Shown in pieces: positions 34,735 to 47,829 of a stretch of DNA of 64,000 bases. Position numbers and translations under genes: made by a program. Under the pieces are notes generated by a model. The model was not told where the DNA came from. It was given only the letters and a program-made list of their open reading frames with translations, and ran no database searches. The DNA lies in the NCBI GenBank assembly GCA_026874595.1, contig CM049311.1:37588176-37652175 (forward strand), given 5' to 3'. Source of the stretch: Sipunculus nudus. Lineage: Eukaryota > Annelida > Sipuncula > Golfingiida > Sipunculidae. Position 1 is the first letter of the stretch; each line of letters opens with the position of its first letter.

Positions 34735-36050
34735 CAAAAAAGGGTGAACGCATACCATCCTGGTGAGCAATATAATAACATTACCCTGGTAACAATACTA
34801 TAAAGCCATATTCCATACCATGTTCACTACAATTTCTATATTTCTGTACTTAATCCTCCCTGTCCTATAAGTGGCCCACAAATTATAAGAGTTAATTTTT
34901 TCTCTCCATCGGCTTAAATCAAATTATTATCGTATCAAGTGTCAGATTTGGTCAGTACTAATATTACAGGTTGGTACTCACATTTAAGAAGCATAATAGA
35001 ATATTTAATTTGTGTCTATGATAAGAGCTAAGGCTCTCCCCACATGTCAAGCTTTCTTGGTCTAGAACTTTATAATATTGTACATATCCCATATTATCAT
35101 ATACAATGTCATAAAAGGAAAGTATTAGGCCCCTTTTCCATGATTAGTCCTGGGGCCACTTCCCAGATAGGGCCTAAAATTTCGAGTTTGCTGCATCCCC
35201 CCCCCCCCCCCCCGTCATTATTATGTTTAATGTTATTTTCTGTTTGAGTAGTTCCTAAATAAGCTTTTTGTCAAAACATTACCCCCTCCGAGAAAGTGTC
35301 CAAAAGCCCAGAAATCGGTCATTTTTCATACGACCTTACATTAGTTTCTATCAAAACTGTGATTTCTTATTTTTCAGAATCGTTTTGTAAATCATTTGAA
35401 ACCTGTGAGGAATAATTCTTAAAGCCTGACAAAATCAATTAGAAACCATTTTGTAATGTGCTGAATCCAAAAATAAAATCCCACTAGCTGTTTTTTTTTT
35501 AGTTTTTATCCAAAGGAATTTTGTTTAATGTTAATTTTTATAATATATCTGATATTCATAGTATTTTATGTTAATTTGCACGTGAACTTACATATTAACA
35601 ATAAAAATATTTGTTAATGCTAAATCATGTGTAATTATTAACCGAGTCTCATTTCGAGGGGGTTTAACATAGTATTCATATGTACGATGTATTTATTAGA
35701 TGCCTTTAATATATTTTAAATAAGGTTTAAAATAACATAAAAAATAAAGAGCATAACATTTGGTGTTTAAAAAACAACAGGAAAGCTATTCTGTACAAGA
35801 TTGATGTTACGAAACCTTTAGAAATATCTTTAAACTTTGTATTCGATTTTATTACAATAGAATAATGTTTTTGTCTAAATCTTTTACACGTTTATTTATT
35901 TAAAATGAATTAATTATATTCAATTACTTGGGACGCATTATGATTCCATAATTTGCGATTTGTGATTATGAAAACTCGTGTCCCAAACAATAACATGCAC
36001 ACTCATTGTTAACATGGCCTAACAATAAAAAAATTAAATCATTTATTTCA
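34735..36050. other. Non-coding stretch
   Basis: A C-run of about 17 lies at 35197-35213. No supported gene. Confidence 0.45.
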
Positions 36051-36087
36051 AAACCATAATTACTTTTTTTCATATAAAAGTCGGTTT

Positions 36088-39060
36088 CTAATATAAAAAC
36101 CACCAAGAGTAGACCAAAACTCGCTCAGCTTCAGATTCTTTTTCTGATTCGGCATAAATAACAACACCCGATACTCTACAGTTTTCACTTTTCGTTTCAC
36201 TGCATTTGCATACCCCCGTGCAACTGAGTCCATTCCACCTGCAGGAACAATTTCTCGTTGTGCACTTCTGACACTTGCAATTAACGCACACGAGCACGGA
36301 ATCAGGGGCTGGGGTAACATCCAACCATGTGATGTTGATGTCTTTGCTATTTACTCCACAATCGTGACCAAAAGGGGATGGTACGGAAGGACATGCCTGG
36401 TAATTGGGTCGAAGAATATGAAGGTGGGCTGCATTTTGGCATGGCGTGAGTCTGCATGGGTGTATAGTTTGCGAACCAAACATATTATGACGAAGATTAT
36501 TCACCGAAGCATCCCTCTTTCCATATAAAGGGCATATTGCTGCTTCGCCCATGGCAAGCATTTCAGGCGTCATTTTGAATGACCTGCCAAAATCATACAT
36601 GACCCTGCGAAAGTCTGAGTTTTCTTTGAGAAGCTTCAAACCAGCTGCTTTACCTCGTCCAAGAAAAGAGCCCTGGTAGAATCATATAATCTACTAAATG
36701 CATGGTCTCCTAGCATATCTCGCGACCCAGGTTGTCGGCAATACCTGTCAAGAGAACGCTTGTATTGTTTGTTACCGGTACGAAAGATCAACTTTGATTA
36801 AATTGTGTGATAGACGGAAAGAACAACCACATCTACATCAGTATCAGGAGATTTCATCACCCTTCTCACTGGAATGGGCCGCATGTAACAACATTCGCGT
36901 GTCTGCCTCCTCATGGGTGCACCTCAACTCATCAACTGGGTCTTTTCTAACGCATTTATCACCGTTTCTTTTTAAGCGGTAGCAACACTCCCCAGAGGTG
37001 ATGAACAATGTGCGGCTCCCTATCCTGTCTGAATATTCCAATCTGGACCATTCCTCTACCAGATATTTTGTCAGATTTTCCTTGAAATTTCCACTTCACA
37101 ATGAATTTTTAAATTGTTTGTCCATTTTCTGTTCCCATCCACGGATTTTGGTTTCCAGCACCCCTGAGAGTGAGGCGCCTCATCAGTCACGCTCTACATT
37201 TTTGATTGATAGTTTGACTATCCAGTCAATACGACTCTCCTCCTGTGTTCTCCTAACGATCGTGTCAAATACGTTTGATGCTAATTGTGAGTATGTCATT
37301 ACATTTGTTATCTTTATTGTCTGCAAAACGGCCTTAGCATCAATAACCCAGGTACACTGAGCTGGAATAGTTGACAAGGGAGGCTGCACTTCCAGTCCTT
37401 TGATCAGAGTAGCCTTGACTATCATCACAGGGAGTCTATCTGGTGTAGCAATGGATAATGGAAGAGGACGAGGGGTATGACACTGATTCTTTCATTGATA
37501 ATTGACGCGTTTGTCCTATCATGAGCAGTCGCCAAAAGAGGTCCCTGGTTGTTTTCTGGACATCGTATTTGATCTTCTCCCGTTTCTTGGTTTTATCCGG
37601 TGAAGAAAACGTCCATCAGCTATCTCAACTCGAGCGACACGACAAGAAGCGAGGTGGCAGTGTTGGTCATCAGAAATAGTGGATTGATCCAATTCTCAAC
37701 GCACGTACATATGGACTGAACCATTTCCTCCTTATTCTGCAGACGCTTTTGTCCTGACTCCTTGTGTCGTACCTTATGTTCAGCTTCACAGGATCCTGAT
37801 ATCTGCCGACACCTCTGTGAGAACTCGGCACGATCTGCCCGAAGAATCATCCATTTGAAGACAGCACCAGGATTCAAACTCATGCGAATGATTCCTCCCT
37901 TTGATATGGTATCCTTGTTGATGGTAAACACATTGATCTGGTCTTAAGGTATTCGCCCAAAAGTATTGTCTTTGGTACATGGAAAGGCAAACTCGTCCCT
38001 AAGCAGCTGGGTATGAGCGTCTGGGTGGGAGTTTTGCAGATCCAGCATCTGCAAAAGGTACATGGCAAATACCTCGCATAGTTTGCTCTGTCATATGCAC
38101 AGAACCAAGGGAGAAACTGGATAAGAAATTTGTTATGGAGGTCCCAGTTGGACTCGCGCGTTGATCTAATAAACTGTAGCAAAAGGCTCATCATATCAAG
38201 ATATGAGGACCAAAATCTTCAAATTGGACCCAGTGTTTGGCAAAATTTCTTATACATCTTCTCTACGCCAATGAAATCCTGTGATTCAATCACATTTTGA
38301 ATTGTTTCTGCGTTGACATGCGAAGATAGATGGTTCAATTTGGTGGTTAAGGTATCTAATCTGCTGGTTTGAAAAGCATTCCACTCTCTGAACGCCGCCC
38401 ATCTCAATCTCCCCATAGCTTCTGCCAACAGCTTATGTGCTCTCATCTCACGATTATAATGCCTGCCATCAAGAACCGAATTTACTGACCCGGAAGCTAA
38501 GACATCAGACTCTATCAGAAGGTCTCGTAGTCCTGCGCTTCCAAAGCGGCGTCCAGTGACAGGGAGGAAGTTCAGGATTACATGAAACTCTTCCATTCGA
38601 AGAACAACTCTGTCTAGATCAAGCACTGAGACTGGAGAAAATATTTCTAGAGCTTATTCATAGATTGCTTAATCCACTACTTCAATCACAGACGACTTGT
38701 TGTCTTTGCCCATTATTTTCTTTGTTGTTTCTAATGATTTCATCAGAATGGTGTAGACAGTGTCTGGATTTGTGGGTGATGCATCTAAAACTGGAAGGTA
38801 TCCGATCTCGTGTGGTTTAGGTATTGTTTTATTGCATCTTGACATTGCATTGAAAGCAGACAACCTGTGATTTTCTGGACATCGTCCGCTTTGGGTGGAA
38901 TGAGATCTCGAGACAATCTTGACAGAAACCGAACCCGATCTTTCCTCTGGAATAACCTTCTGCCAATGCTGCAGCGTTACGTGGAATTGAGACGTTCTGT
39001 TGCATTATCTATACGTTTAGGCCCAATTCGTTTGCCCTGTCTGCAATGGAATAAAATGAG
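36088..39060 (-). pseudogene. Broken ORF family with HEEADTRM and CXC motifs
   Basis: Minus-strand frames from 39060 to 36088 give an ordered series of conserved pieces: NVSIPRNAAALAEGY; GYLPVLDASPTNPDTVYTIL; LDRVVLRMEEFHVILNFL and GRRFGSAGLRDLLIESDVLA; WFCAYDRANYARYLP; SLNPGAVFKWMILRADRAE; CTHEEADTRMLLHAAH; and a cysteine-rich end (CVNCKCQKCTTRNCSC, LSCTGVCKC) like a CXC/tesmin motif. I recall this order from large uncharacterised proteins that recur in invertebrate and fish genomes, often next to transposons; the mobile class is unknown to me. It is broken into several frames, so it looks dead. Terminal repeats were not found. Confidence 0.55.
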
Positions 39061-39129
39061 TAAAGTAATCAGTACTCTGTATTCTAGTATTTGTCTCAGG
39101 GTACAAAACACATCTGGTGCCTTTTAAAT

Positions 39130-40429
39130 GGTTCACATAGGCAATGAATGCATGTGAACATTAAGCATGAATGCACGGTGTTAAAATAAAAATGAAATCT
39201 TGACGCCATCTGTTCACCTGTCTTGCCTGTAGAATGTATGTCATTTCTGGCTTACACAGGGCACACAATAAGCAAACGTAGGATATTCCTGCTGAAATGT
39301 TTTAATTAGCTTATCCTTGTCACGGATGTATAAGCATTTCGTAAGCATAGTGTAAGTACCAGTGTTTACAAAGGGAAAGTACTTTGCAAAACTTGTCTGA
39401 TATGCCACCATATCTCCTTGCTGGACATGTTTTGATTACAATTCGTGGCAATTAGACGGGCCCCTTCATGCCTAAAACACTGGAATATGAACAGAACGAC
39501 CAACCAGTGCACCGCAGGGTAGGCACTTTTTTTTAGATTTTATCTTTTAAAGGTTTAAGAGATTTTTTTATATTGAATACGTCACGTATCGGAGTTGGAT
39601 CTTTTAAAGAAACTATACTTACTGCACATGCTTGTATCGCATTTTATCACCGCAAGATCATGGCGAGGAATAAACAAATTTCAAAATTGGATTTTATTTA
39701 ATAAAATCATACATTACGCCAGAGATAAAGACAACTAAAAGACAGTTATAACTGCTGAAAACTTGATAGTTAAACACTGGTTAAACGGATCGCAGGTTGA
39801 TTGTAAATTCTTACATGTACTCCAACAATGGCTTTGGGTCTATTGTTATTGATCGCTTAAGACTGACTCTCGATGGTCTAGAATCCTCTGGGCTGATATA
39901 TCTACAACTGGAAACTGCCTGCTGTATAACGATGCCATTGGTGCAATGTGTAGTTCGTTTTCCTGCCTACATGTGTACTTTCCATCCAGGGCATTGAAAT
40001 GTACAACATTCTCAAGCTGGAGCTTGTACATTTCGGTGTCACTGCAAGTCTTGTTTATCTGAGCCAGCTTGCATGACTTTGTTTCCACGTACAGTTTTAT
40101 TGACTCTTATTATGAACTAATCCTCGCAAATCCACCCCAGTCCCATAAAGTGGTTTATCAAGTGCGAAAATCGAAGGTAAACTGAAGCGAAACATCCTAA
40201 CCTACCAAAATAAATAAATGCTTTTATATAAGAAACAAAATATTTATTCAAACAATGAATACATAAAAGATGTAATATGCCATCAGTTATACGAACTATC
40301 GGGAAAATGTCAATAAAAATGCAATCTTAGAACAGGTTGATAAAATAAAAAAGAGTATTTCTAGACTACGGCAAAGCATTGGACATAATAAGCCATTTAA
40401 TTATAATACTACTTCATAAACAGTGGGTA
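39130..40429. other. Non-coding stretch
   Basis: Nothing supported. A minus frame at 39846-40088 (METKSCKLAQINKTCSDTEM..) is not recognised. Confidence 0.4.
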
Positions 40430-40433
40430 ACTA

Positions 40434-41312
40434 TGTTACGGAACCTAATAACAACAGATAACGTAGTCGTGACGAGCATGCATTTAGTTATGTAGATAAA
40501 AAAAAAATCAGATTCTGTAACACTAGGCAGCGTGAAATGTCTAGGGGAATGAATAAAGAAGTCAGTGGGGTTTTTTTTTGTTAATAAATAATTATAATTT
40601 ATGCTTAAAACAACCCTAACATTACAATTCACTAAATCAATACAATTATACAGTATAACAACAGTATAACAGTAAATCAATACAATTACACATAATAAAT
40701 AAAGTGTACAGTACCAGAGTGTCCGAATCCTCTTCTTTTCTGGATACAGCCACTGTCACAGCTCAACAAGTCCTTTAAAACATATAATCCAGATGAACAG
40801 TTCACGTAAACCTTCTCAGAGAATAATAGTCCAATGTAATCCCGAAATCAATCTGTTGTAAACCAAATGTAGTTCTGGGAATGATCCCAAAGGCAAACTG
40901 AAGACTATATAAAATCCGTTTCAAATTTCGAAGAAGATGTATAACTGCTAAAATTATCGGAAAGGTCCACAAATTGACTAATACTCTTCCGTGTCCGCTG
41001 GAATATTTTTCCCTCTCTCCTCTCGGTTCTAAACACAGCCCCTAATTCATAGCTTCTCGTCCCAAAGCCTAAAAACTACTATTTCACGAACAATCCAAAG
41101 AACACAACAATACCTAATTCACACGCGCTCAAAGTCCAATGCAAGACAAGCCCAGAAAATTCCAGATGAGCACGAGCGCTGTGTCTTTACACGCCAGGGT
41201 TGACCCAGTACGGATAACACCGAGCGCTGTGTCTCTACACGCCATAGCAATTGACGCCCAGGGCTTGCGCCTAACACGAAACAGAATGTCAATAAAAGAG
41301 ACACCTGTAACA
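40434..41312 (+). mobile_element. Solo LTR, family 2, copy 1
   Basis: 879 bp from TGTTACGGAACCTAAT to ACACCTGTAACA. It has TG..CA ends and a perfect 4-bp target duplication ACTA (40430-40433 and 41313-41316). It shares its whole length in patches with 46989-47820 (CAGATTCTGTAACACTAGGC, AAACAACCCTAACATTACAA, GCTGTGT.T.TACACGCCA). There is no internal region: a solo LTR fossil. Orientation is not certain. Confidence 0.8.
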
Positions 41313-41399
41313 ACTATCAGATACTATGACTATGAGGGTCCGTTCTGTGTAATACATTAGTCAACGGTCACGATAAATGATGGGGATACCGGAAGTTAC

Positions 41400-41649
41400 T
41401 GTTCTAGCACCCCTGGTTTTATATACATGGGTGACTGTAATAACTGCAAAAAAAATATTTTTTATGGGACTCGATACTATTCAGTCTCTATAAATTGAAC
41501 TAAACAAGAATATAATGTAAACAAATATTCGGCCGCGATCGGACTCGTACCGGCAGAGAACAGGGCTTAATCTCGCGTCGACCATGATCGCAAATAACAG
41601 AAAACATATATATACATATATATAGAGAGAGAGAGAGACAGAGAGAAAC

Positions 41650-41680
<31 letters not shown>

Positions 41681-42273
41681 AAGAGACAAGCACACACTAT
41701 TGTCTATTTGGTGATCGCATTGGAAAATAGACCATTTTATGCTGATTGCAAATACAAAAAGTGTCTTTATAAATAATATGACCACCTGCGGATTTTGCAT
41801 AGTGCCAGAGAAAAAGGGAGGTTTTCCAGTAAATCCATATATATGGCAAGGCAGCACTTAAAGCAAAGAAAAAAAAATCAAATTTTACGTCTCCACATCT
41901 GCTTTATTTTTTATTTTTTGACTGAAAGGTTGATGATTTTCCCATTTCTTCCTATTATTAGTTCTAATCATTTTTTCTTTTATTTTTTTTTGTTCTCACA
42001 AAATTTTAAACATTGTGAAAGATAAAAATAACATATTTGCAATTATCATTTTTAACATATGTATATTGTATTCGGTATATTGAGTTCCATTTTATCATGT
42101 AAGACATAATATTTACATATTTTTATAAGTTATTATTACTCTTATTTTCAATTATGTATATAAGTATAAACTAACAAAATATAGAAAATAAACCCCCCTC
42201 TCCCCGAGACTGTAAAAAGTTAGTGAAGCATTAGTAAAGAAGTTAATTTTGAAGTGTACGTAATTCATAATGT

Positions 42274-42319
<46 letters not shown>

Positions 42320-43900
42320 GAAAATTATCATATATGATAATTTGATATATAATATATAAGGGTGCCAAAATTGTAACAGGCGGCCTATCAAAACATAGCT
42401 TAAAATAATATTCCTTTTACAAGCGGTTGCGATACCATCGCGGTTGCGGATACAATCCTACATGGAAAGGCAATTTACATCGCTCAGTGTACTCTTGTTA
42501 AATAATATGTCATATTACGCTTCCACTTTGTTCCCGTTTCACCGACCTAGTATGACGTTAAGTCTAATTTATCGTAGCCATTTATCCGTGACCAGCAAAA
42601 CGTACATCAGCCCAGCGAGGACCGCCCAGAGCCAATCTTGTTACATTTCGCGGCCCGGCAAACCGTGAGCATGGGCCTATGACATATGCTTTTATGCGGA
42701 CGGAAACTTATTGTGGCAGGACTGGTCCCCCCACCTGACCTGACTTTGTTTCAGTTTTTCCTTTGCATGGAACAATCTAATGCTTTAAAAACCCCTAAAG
42801 TATACATTTTCTGAAAGCTAAGAAAATTCTCTATAGTTTGGTGATAATAAACTTTGTTTCTGGGGAACAGGTTTGAATTTGTAAGAATTTTAATTTAATT
42901 TTAATATTTAACAAAAAAAGTTTATTCCAGCACAACTAAAGCAGATACAGAAAATCTTCTTAAATAAATCAAGAATTTAGATAATAATCCCCAGCCTTTT
43001 TTTTGTTTAGTGAGTTAAGTCTAAAAATGACGATTTTACATAGTATTTAATTTTGAAATCTTCACAAATCATTTCAATTTTTACTTTTCCTTAATAAAAT
43101 CCTTCAAATTTAGTATAGGCGTAAAATAAAAAAAACGCTTTTTAGACGACATATTAACAATTACATATATATAAGATGGTATGTTTCGGACAAGTAATTA
43201 CTGAGAAATAAGGCTCTAAAGATAAGGTGTTCAGGTGAAATGATATCTCGAGAAAATGGCCAAAAACTATATTCGTAGAGATCATTCGTCCTACACACGT
43301 AACTAACCACAACTACATGTTGACAGTCACATGAATTTGGTCAAGGCGGTGGTTCTTATCAAACCATGCTATAATAACATGGATTAATTGACTATTTTGC
43401 TTTAAAAACGTATTAAAACGATAAAAGTTTTTCCTGTCACACCAGCGACTTGTCAAACACCACGTGCATGGACTTCAAGCAGGCAGAGCTAACAGTTTTG
43501 GCCGAGTGCCATGGTGCGCTGAACACCAGACAACCGGGACCCGCGGCTGAACATGTGCATAGCCGGGCCTTATAGGTAACCGCGTGTTTACACAGGAACA
43601 AGGGGAGTGGGATCTATGGGCATTCCAGGAGAACGAAGATTGATTTACTTATCACGGTTTACAAACATTATAGGTATTAAGGAGTTGGCAATAGAGACGA
43701 GTTTATAATGATCATACGAATCTTGCATACACATACAAGTCATATGTGAAATCTGGACTTATTGTTTATTGGAGGGAAGTATAGGAATTTAGACGACGGT
43801 TTGTAACATTCATAAATCATGCACACACATTCAAGTCACAGAAGGAGCCCGATTATCTTATAAGAAGGTTTATTTTCATGGAATCCATAAATAGCAACAA
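41400..43900. other. Non-coding stretch with microsatellites
   Basis: GA-rich run at 41624-41690 and (TA)n at about 42277-42316. No supported genes. Confidence 0.45.
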
Positions 43901-44014
43901 ATTAAACAATCAACAAATAACAGCGTCCAAGAAGGTCTGGAGGTTCACCGCGTAGCCCCCCTGAAAAATAAAACGCATAATTAACCAGATATGTCGTATA
44001 TTTTGATCCAACAT

Positions 44015-44023
<9 letters not shown>

Positions 44024-44081
<58 letters not shown>
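44024..44081. repeat. (TA)n microsatellite
   Basis: About 28 TA units. Confidence 0.95.
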
Positions 44082-44083
<2 letters not shown>

Positions 44084-44346
44084 CAACCGCCAGAAGTAAG
44101 GTTTATATTTTGATATATGCAAAATAAACGTGAATATATAATAACTAATTGTATAGTTAATACATCCTTGACCCTCACTGTTTACACAGTTTAGTTTTAT
44201 AAACCGTTTATATGTACTGTTTAGTGCGTAACATTATATATTTTAATACTATTACGTACCGGACTTCCACGAGACCAACAGTTCCATCACGACAGATCGC
44301 ACATACAACAGCGGCTGACAATAGCACGTTTATTTGATAACACTAC

Positions 44347-44528
44347 CAAAGTCGATAGGTGTCGGCCTCCGGTTTTCCTTTCGTAAACGTAGAGATGCCG
44401 TCATCTGACGATTCATCGTCGCTGGCCATCAGTTTGATCACGGAAGTAGGTTCTGCCCGCCGAGACTTCTTGATATCATTCACTTGCTGCAGTTTTTCAA
44501 GTGGCATGCGGGATTTGCGTCGGCCCAT
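44347..44528 (-). CDS. Possible exon of a small basic protein (unidentified)
   Basis: The ATG at 44528 opens MGRRKSRMPLEKLQQVNDIK, then KSRRAEPTSVIKLMASDDES and a Ser/Asp-rich stretch ending TYRL. A donor (CTTTG/GTAGTG) follows at 44347, before the stop. The basic N-terminus and acidic patch would suit a nuclear protein. Possible further minus exons (44259-44304 and about 43905-43953) have splice signals, but their phases do not join convincingly. It could equally be a chance ORF. Confidence 0.25.
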
Positions 44529-44769
44529 CGTAGTTTCGTTTGGTATTGGCGTAATATTTATTTGTTGCAGTTTTGACCGTATGAATATCATGGACTTTAT
44601 GGTTGGGATATGAAGCAGCTTTTTATTAAGTAATTTTACGTATCTGTTGATAGGCTCAGGATATAGCAGAAATAACATGATGTCAAGTGAAAATTTGTGT
44701 TTCGGCGTAACATACCCGATAAAAGACAGAAAGGCCAAAGACACTAACAGATAATTCACAAGGACGGGT

Positions 44770-46240
44770 TTGTTTGCACACTAATTGGCTAGAGTTAGGG
44801 TTGCTCTCCAACGTTTATCAGTTGTATGCTCCGCTAATTAGATAAGGCTATCAAACGTCGACTGTCAGTTCTTGCCACCTCGTGCACGGAGGGACTTGGC
44901 CCATGCATTAATTAAACACTTGCACCTCGTGATTGGCTGAATGAACAAGGTGAGGGCTAGGGGCAGAGTGATAGATAGGCCTGTGGCAGGACTGGAGTTA
45001 GTTTACAAACACCCTGTCAACATATCTTGGTGTTTACTGAATAGAAATCACCCTTTTCCACAAAATGCGACCCAAATTGTGCTCAGCTGCATTAGATCCG
45101 CCCAGTATTCAATATTACATATACATTTTATTGAAAAAAAAAACACCAAATTTTAGGATTTTGACCCGTCCTGCTACCTTAACAACATGCAGGGGGATTC
45201 TCCTATATGCTAAGATGAACATTACCGAATCTTTTTACACCCTATATGGGCGATGTTAGAAAGAACAAAAACACCTGACGGCTTTCCTTTTTTTATCGTA
45301 GTTGACAGCGTGATGTAGGACGTTAGGTATATTATCAAGTTCCACCACTCTGATACCTCAGCAGAGGAAAAACTCCGGCTAGATTACTTGCCGATTGTGT
45401 TTAATTATCACAATATTCAGTGGAGGATGGAAAAGTGCAAGACATTGTAAATAGTAACCTCAACCGGTGAAAATGTTCATTCAGTTAGGGACGTTTGTAG
45501 ACATCCCCTTTTTTTATCATAAATGCATTACCTGTGGGTTCTATATCTGATGGATTTATTTTCTATCATGGCAGATACATATTTGCAGGTGAACTTGCAT
45601 TACTTTTTAGTGTTTTGTTGGGTCAGAAACGTAACTCGGGACTAATTGTTTCCAGTCTACACCATGTTTTATTGTATAGCAGAAAACTTCGTGAGCGAGT
45701 TTAATTTACCAACTGAAGGCCGGAAGGTATGTAACAAATATCAATAAGGCAAATTGGTTTATATTTATTTAATAACAGTTAAACAAATATTGCCTCATTC
45801 GCTGTGCCTCGCCGCTTGTTTCGGGGTAGCAAGATGTCTTGTTCCTTGGCGTAAACACTAGCAGCGCGTACATGCGTTCGTAGCCCTGCTGTCCCGGTCC
45901 TGTGTTAAGTAGGCCTCAATGTTCAAAAGAGCGCAAATTTCGTTATGACACACAAAAAATGACACGACCCAATTTGTTCAGTTTTGTAATCCTCGTGAAT
46001 AACAATTCTTATGTTTGTTAATATAATTCTGTAAAATAGACTATGCACCTGTGCTCTCTGTCACATATTTCTTTGCATGTTTGGCGTCTTAATATTGAAA
46101 ACGTTGAAATGTATTCTCTGATGTGATGTGTCATCAATTGTTTGTATTGACAAACCATACTTGTATCTGTTATTGGTAACGATTTAACTCCTGATAGTAT
46201 CCGGGCGTAATGTTTGTAATACGAAGCGTCTCATAATTCC
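44770..46240. other. Non-coding; includes likely 3' UTR of the D8C gene
   Basis: No supported ORF. On the minus strand AATAAA occurs at about 45760-45770, roughly 490 bp past the stop at 46251, a possible polyadenylation signal. Confidence 0.35.
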
Positions 46241-46250
46241 CAATAATATA

Positions 46251-46537
46251 CTAGTTCTCTTGCCCCCTGATATCCTCATGAATCCCCTCATCCTCTGAAG
46301 CAAGTCTCGTCTGCGATTCCCAGGGAGAAGCAACAATTCTATTATGAACCTGGCGCCGACGTAGACGGGGCAGCATTACTTTTGCGACAAACACCAACAA
46401 CACGATTATGGGAAGTGAGAGAAGCATCAAATACCACTTGGGATTTACATTCGAGGTTTCTGCTTGTGCGGGCGGTTTTCCTGACACAAAGTTATTGGAA
46501 GAATTTCCTGTTGTGATGGCCTGTTCAGGAAGCGAGC
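46251..46537 (-). CDS. D8C membrane protein, exon 4 (TM and tail)
   Basis: The acceptor TTTTCCACTTTCAG ends at 46538. The exon opens in phase 1 (G from exon 3 plus GC gives Gly), reading GSLPEQAITTGNSSNNFVSG and a Ser/Thr/Pro-rich stalk. WYLMLLSLPIIVLLVFVAKV follows, a single transmembrane helix, then a basic stop-transfer LRRRQ and a tail of about 35 residues ending EDIRGQEN and TAG at 46251-46253. This makes the product a type I membrane protein. The tail has no recognised kinase, ITAM or death motif. The 5.4-kb intron before it contains a solo LTR, a TIR element and a SINE. Confidence 0.65.
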
Positions 46538-46988
46538 CTGAAAGTGGAAAATACATGAATCAAGGTATGCTTGTAAACTTTATACAGGATTCTTGCAAAT
46601 GGTGCAAAGTGCAACATTGGGGGCTTTATTTGGTATCAAGGTGATTTTTTCCAAGTTCTTCGTCAAAATGGGCGGAGGCGCCCACTAAATCTGGGAAAAA
46701 TTGGTCCTCATACCCCGAGTACTCCTGAAGAGCCCCAGTAATTCCTAAAGTTTTTGTTATTGTTTACCAGACATAATGAATGCAATCACTTAAAATTGTA
46801 AAAATCATACTTATTTACTTACCCTTTCCCTAACGATTAGTTAACCTTGTTCATAAAGGGAAATTTTCTGACTTGCATGGGAAAAAATGATCAGTAGATC
46901 TATATTACCGCAACATTTTGAGGTGTTAGTTGCAGCCATTCCTGGTGCATTTGGTAAAACAAATTACATTATGCCTGTGTACATATGT

Positions 46989-47820
46989 TGTTACGGAACC
47001 TAATATCAACAGATCACGTATGCGTGATGAACATAAATTCATAATGAAAACAAAAATCAGATTCTGTAACACTAGGCAGCGTGAAATGTCCAGGGGTTTG
47101 AATAAAGAAGTAACTATAATTTATTCCTAAAACAACCCTAACATTACAATTCACTTAATCAGTACAATTACACAGTACACAACAGTATAAAAGCAAATCA
47201 ATATAATTACACAGCCTAATAAACAAAGTGCACAGGACCTGGATACCATCACTGTCACAGCGAAAAGTTCTTTAAAATGTATAAGCCGGATGAATAGTTC
47301 ACACAAATCTTCTCAGAGAATAACAGTCCAATGTTAAGCTCTTGTAACAATCCCTAAAGTAAACCGAAGACCAAATAAGATGAGTCACAAATCCAGAAAA
47401 ATATCTGAAGAAAATCTATAATTGCCGCACTTATCGTAATAGGTCCCACAAACTGACTTTCACGCTTCTGTGTCCGCTGGAATATTCTCTCACCTCTCTC
47501 CCGGCTTTAAAAACACAGCCTCTTTATATAACTTTCCACCCCAAGCCGAGAATTTTCGTCTTCTCGAACAATCTAAAGAACCTAACATAATAAACACACT
47601 CAAAGAACATACTAGAACAAAGAACGCTGTGTATCTACACGCCAGGGTTAAACCAATGCGGATTAAACCGAGCCTGCAACATCCGGCCAGGCGAGGCCGC
47701 AACAACAAGAGCTACGCGTGGCACACGAACCAAATGTCAACAACGCATGGAGCACCCCTGCGCACAATAAAAGACACACATGCAAGACCACTGCACACAA
47801 TAAAAAGGTCACCTGTAACA
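46989..47820 (+). mobile_element. Solo LTR, family 2, copy 2
   Basis: 832 bp from TGTTACGGAACCTAAT to CACCTGTAACA, with a perfect 4-bp duplication ATGT (46985-46988 and 47821-47824). Second copy of the family at 40434-41312, diverged from it by many substitutions and indels, so not a recent pair. It lies in intron 3 of the D8C gene. Confidence 0.8.
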
Positions 47821-47829
47821 ATGTAAACA

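Noticed and set aside
36698-38000. Plus-strand ORFs such as 36998-37360
   Set aside because: They are antisense to the conserved HEEADTRM family pieces on the minus strand and carry no family motif.
41481-41857. SLSLSLSL-rich minus ORFs
   Set aside because: They are products of the GA/CT-rich simple repeat at 41624-41690.
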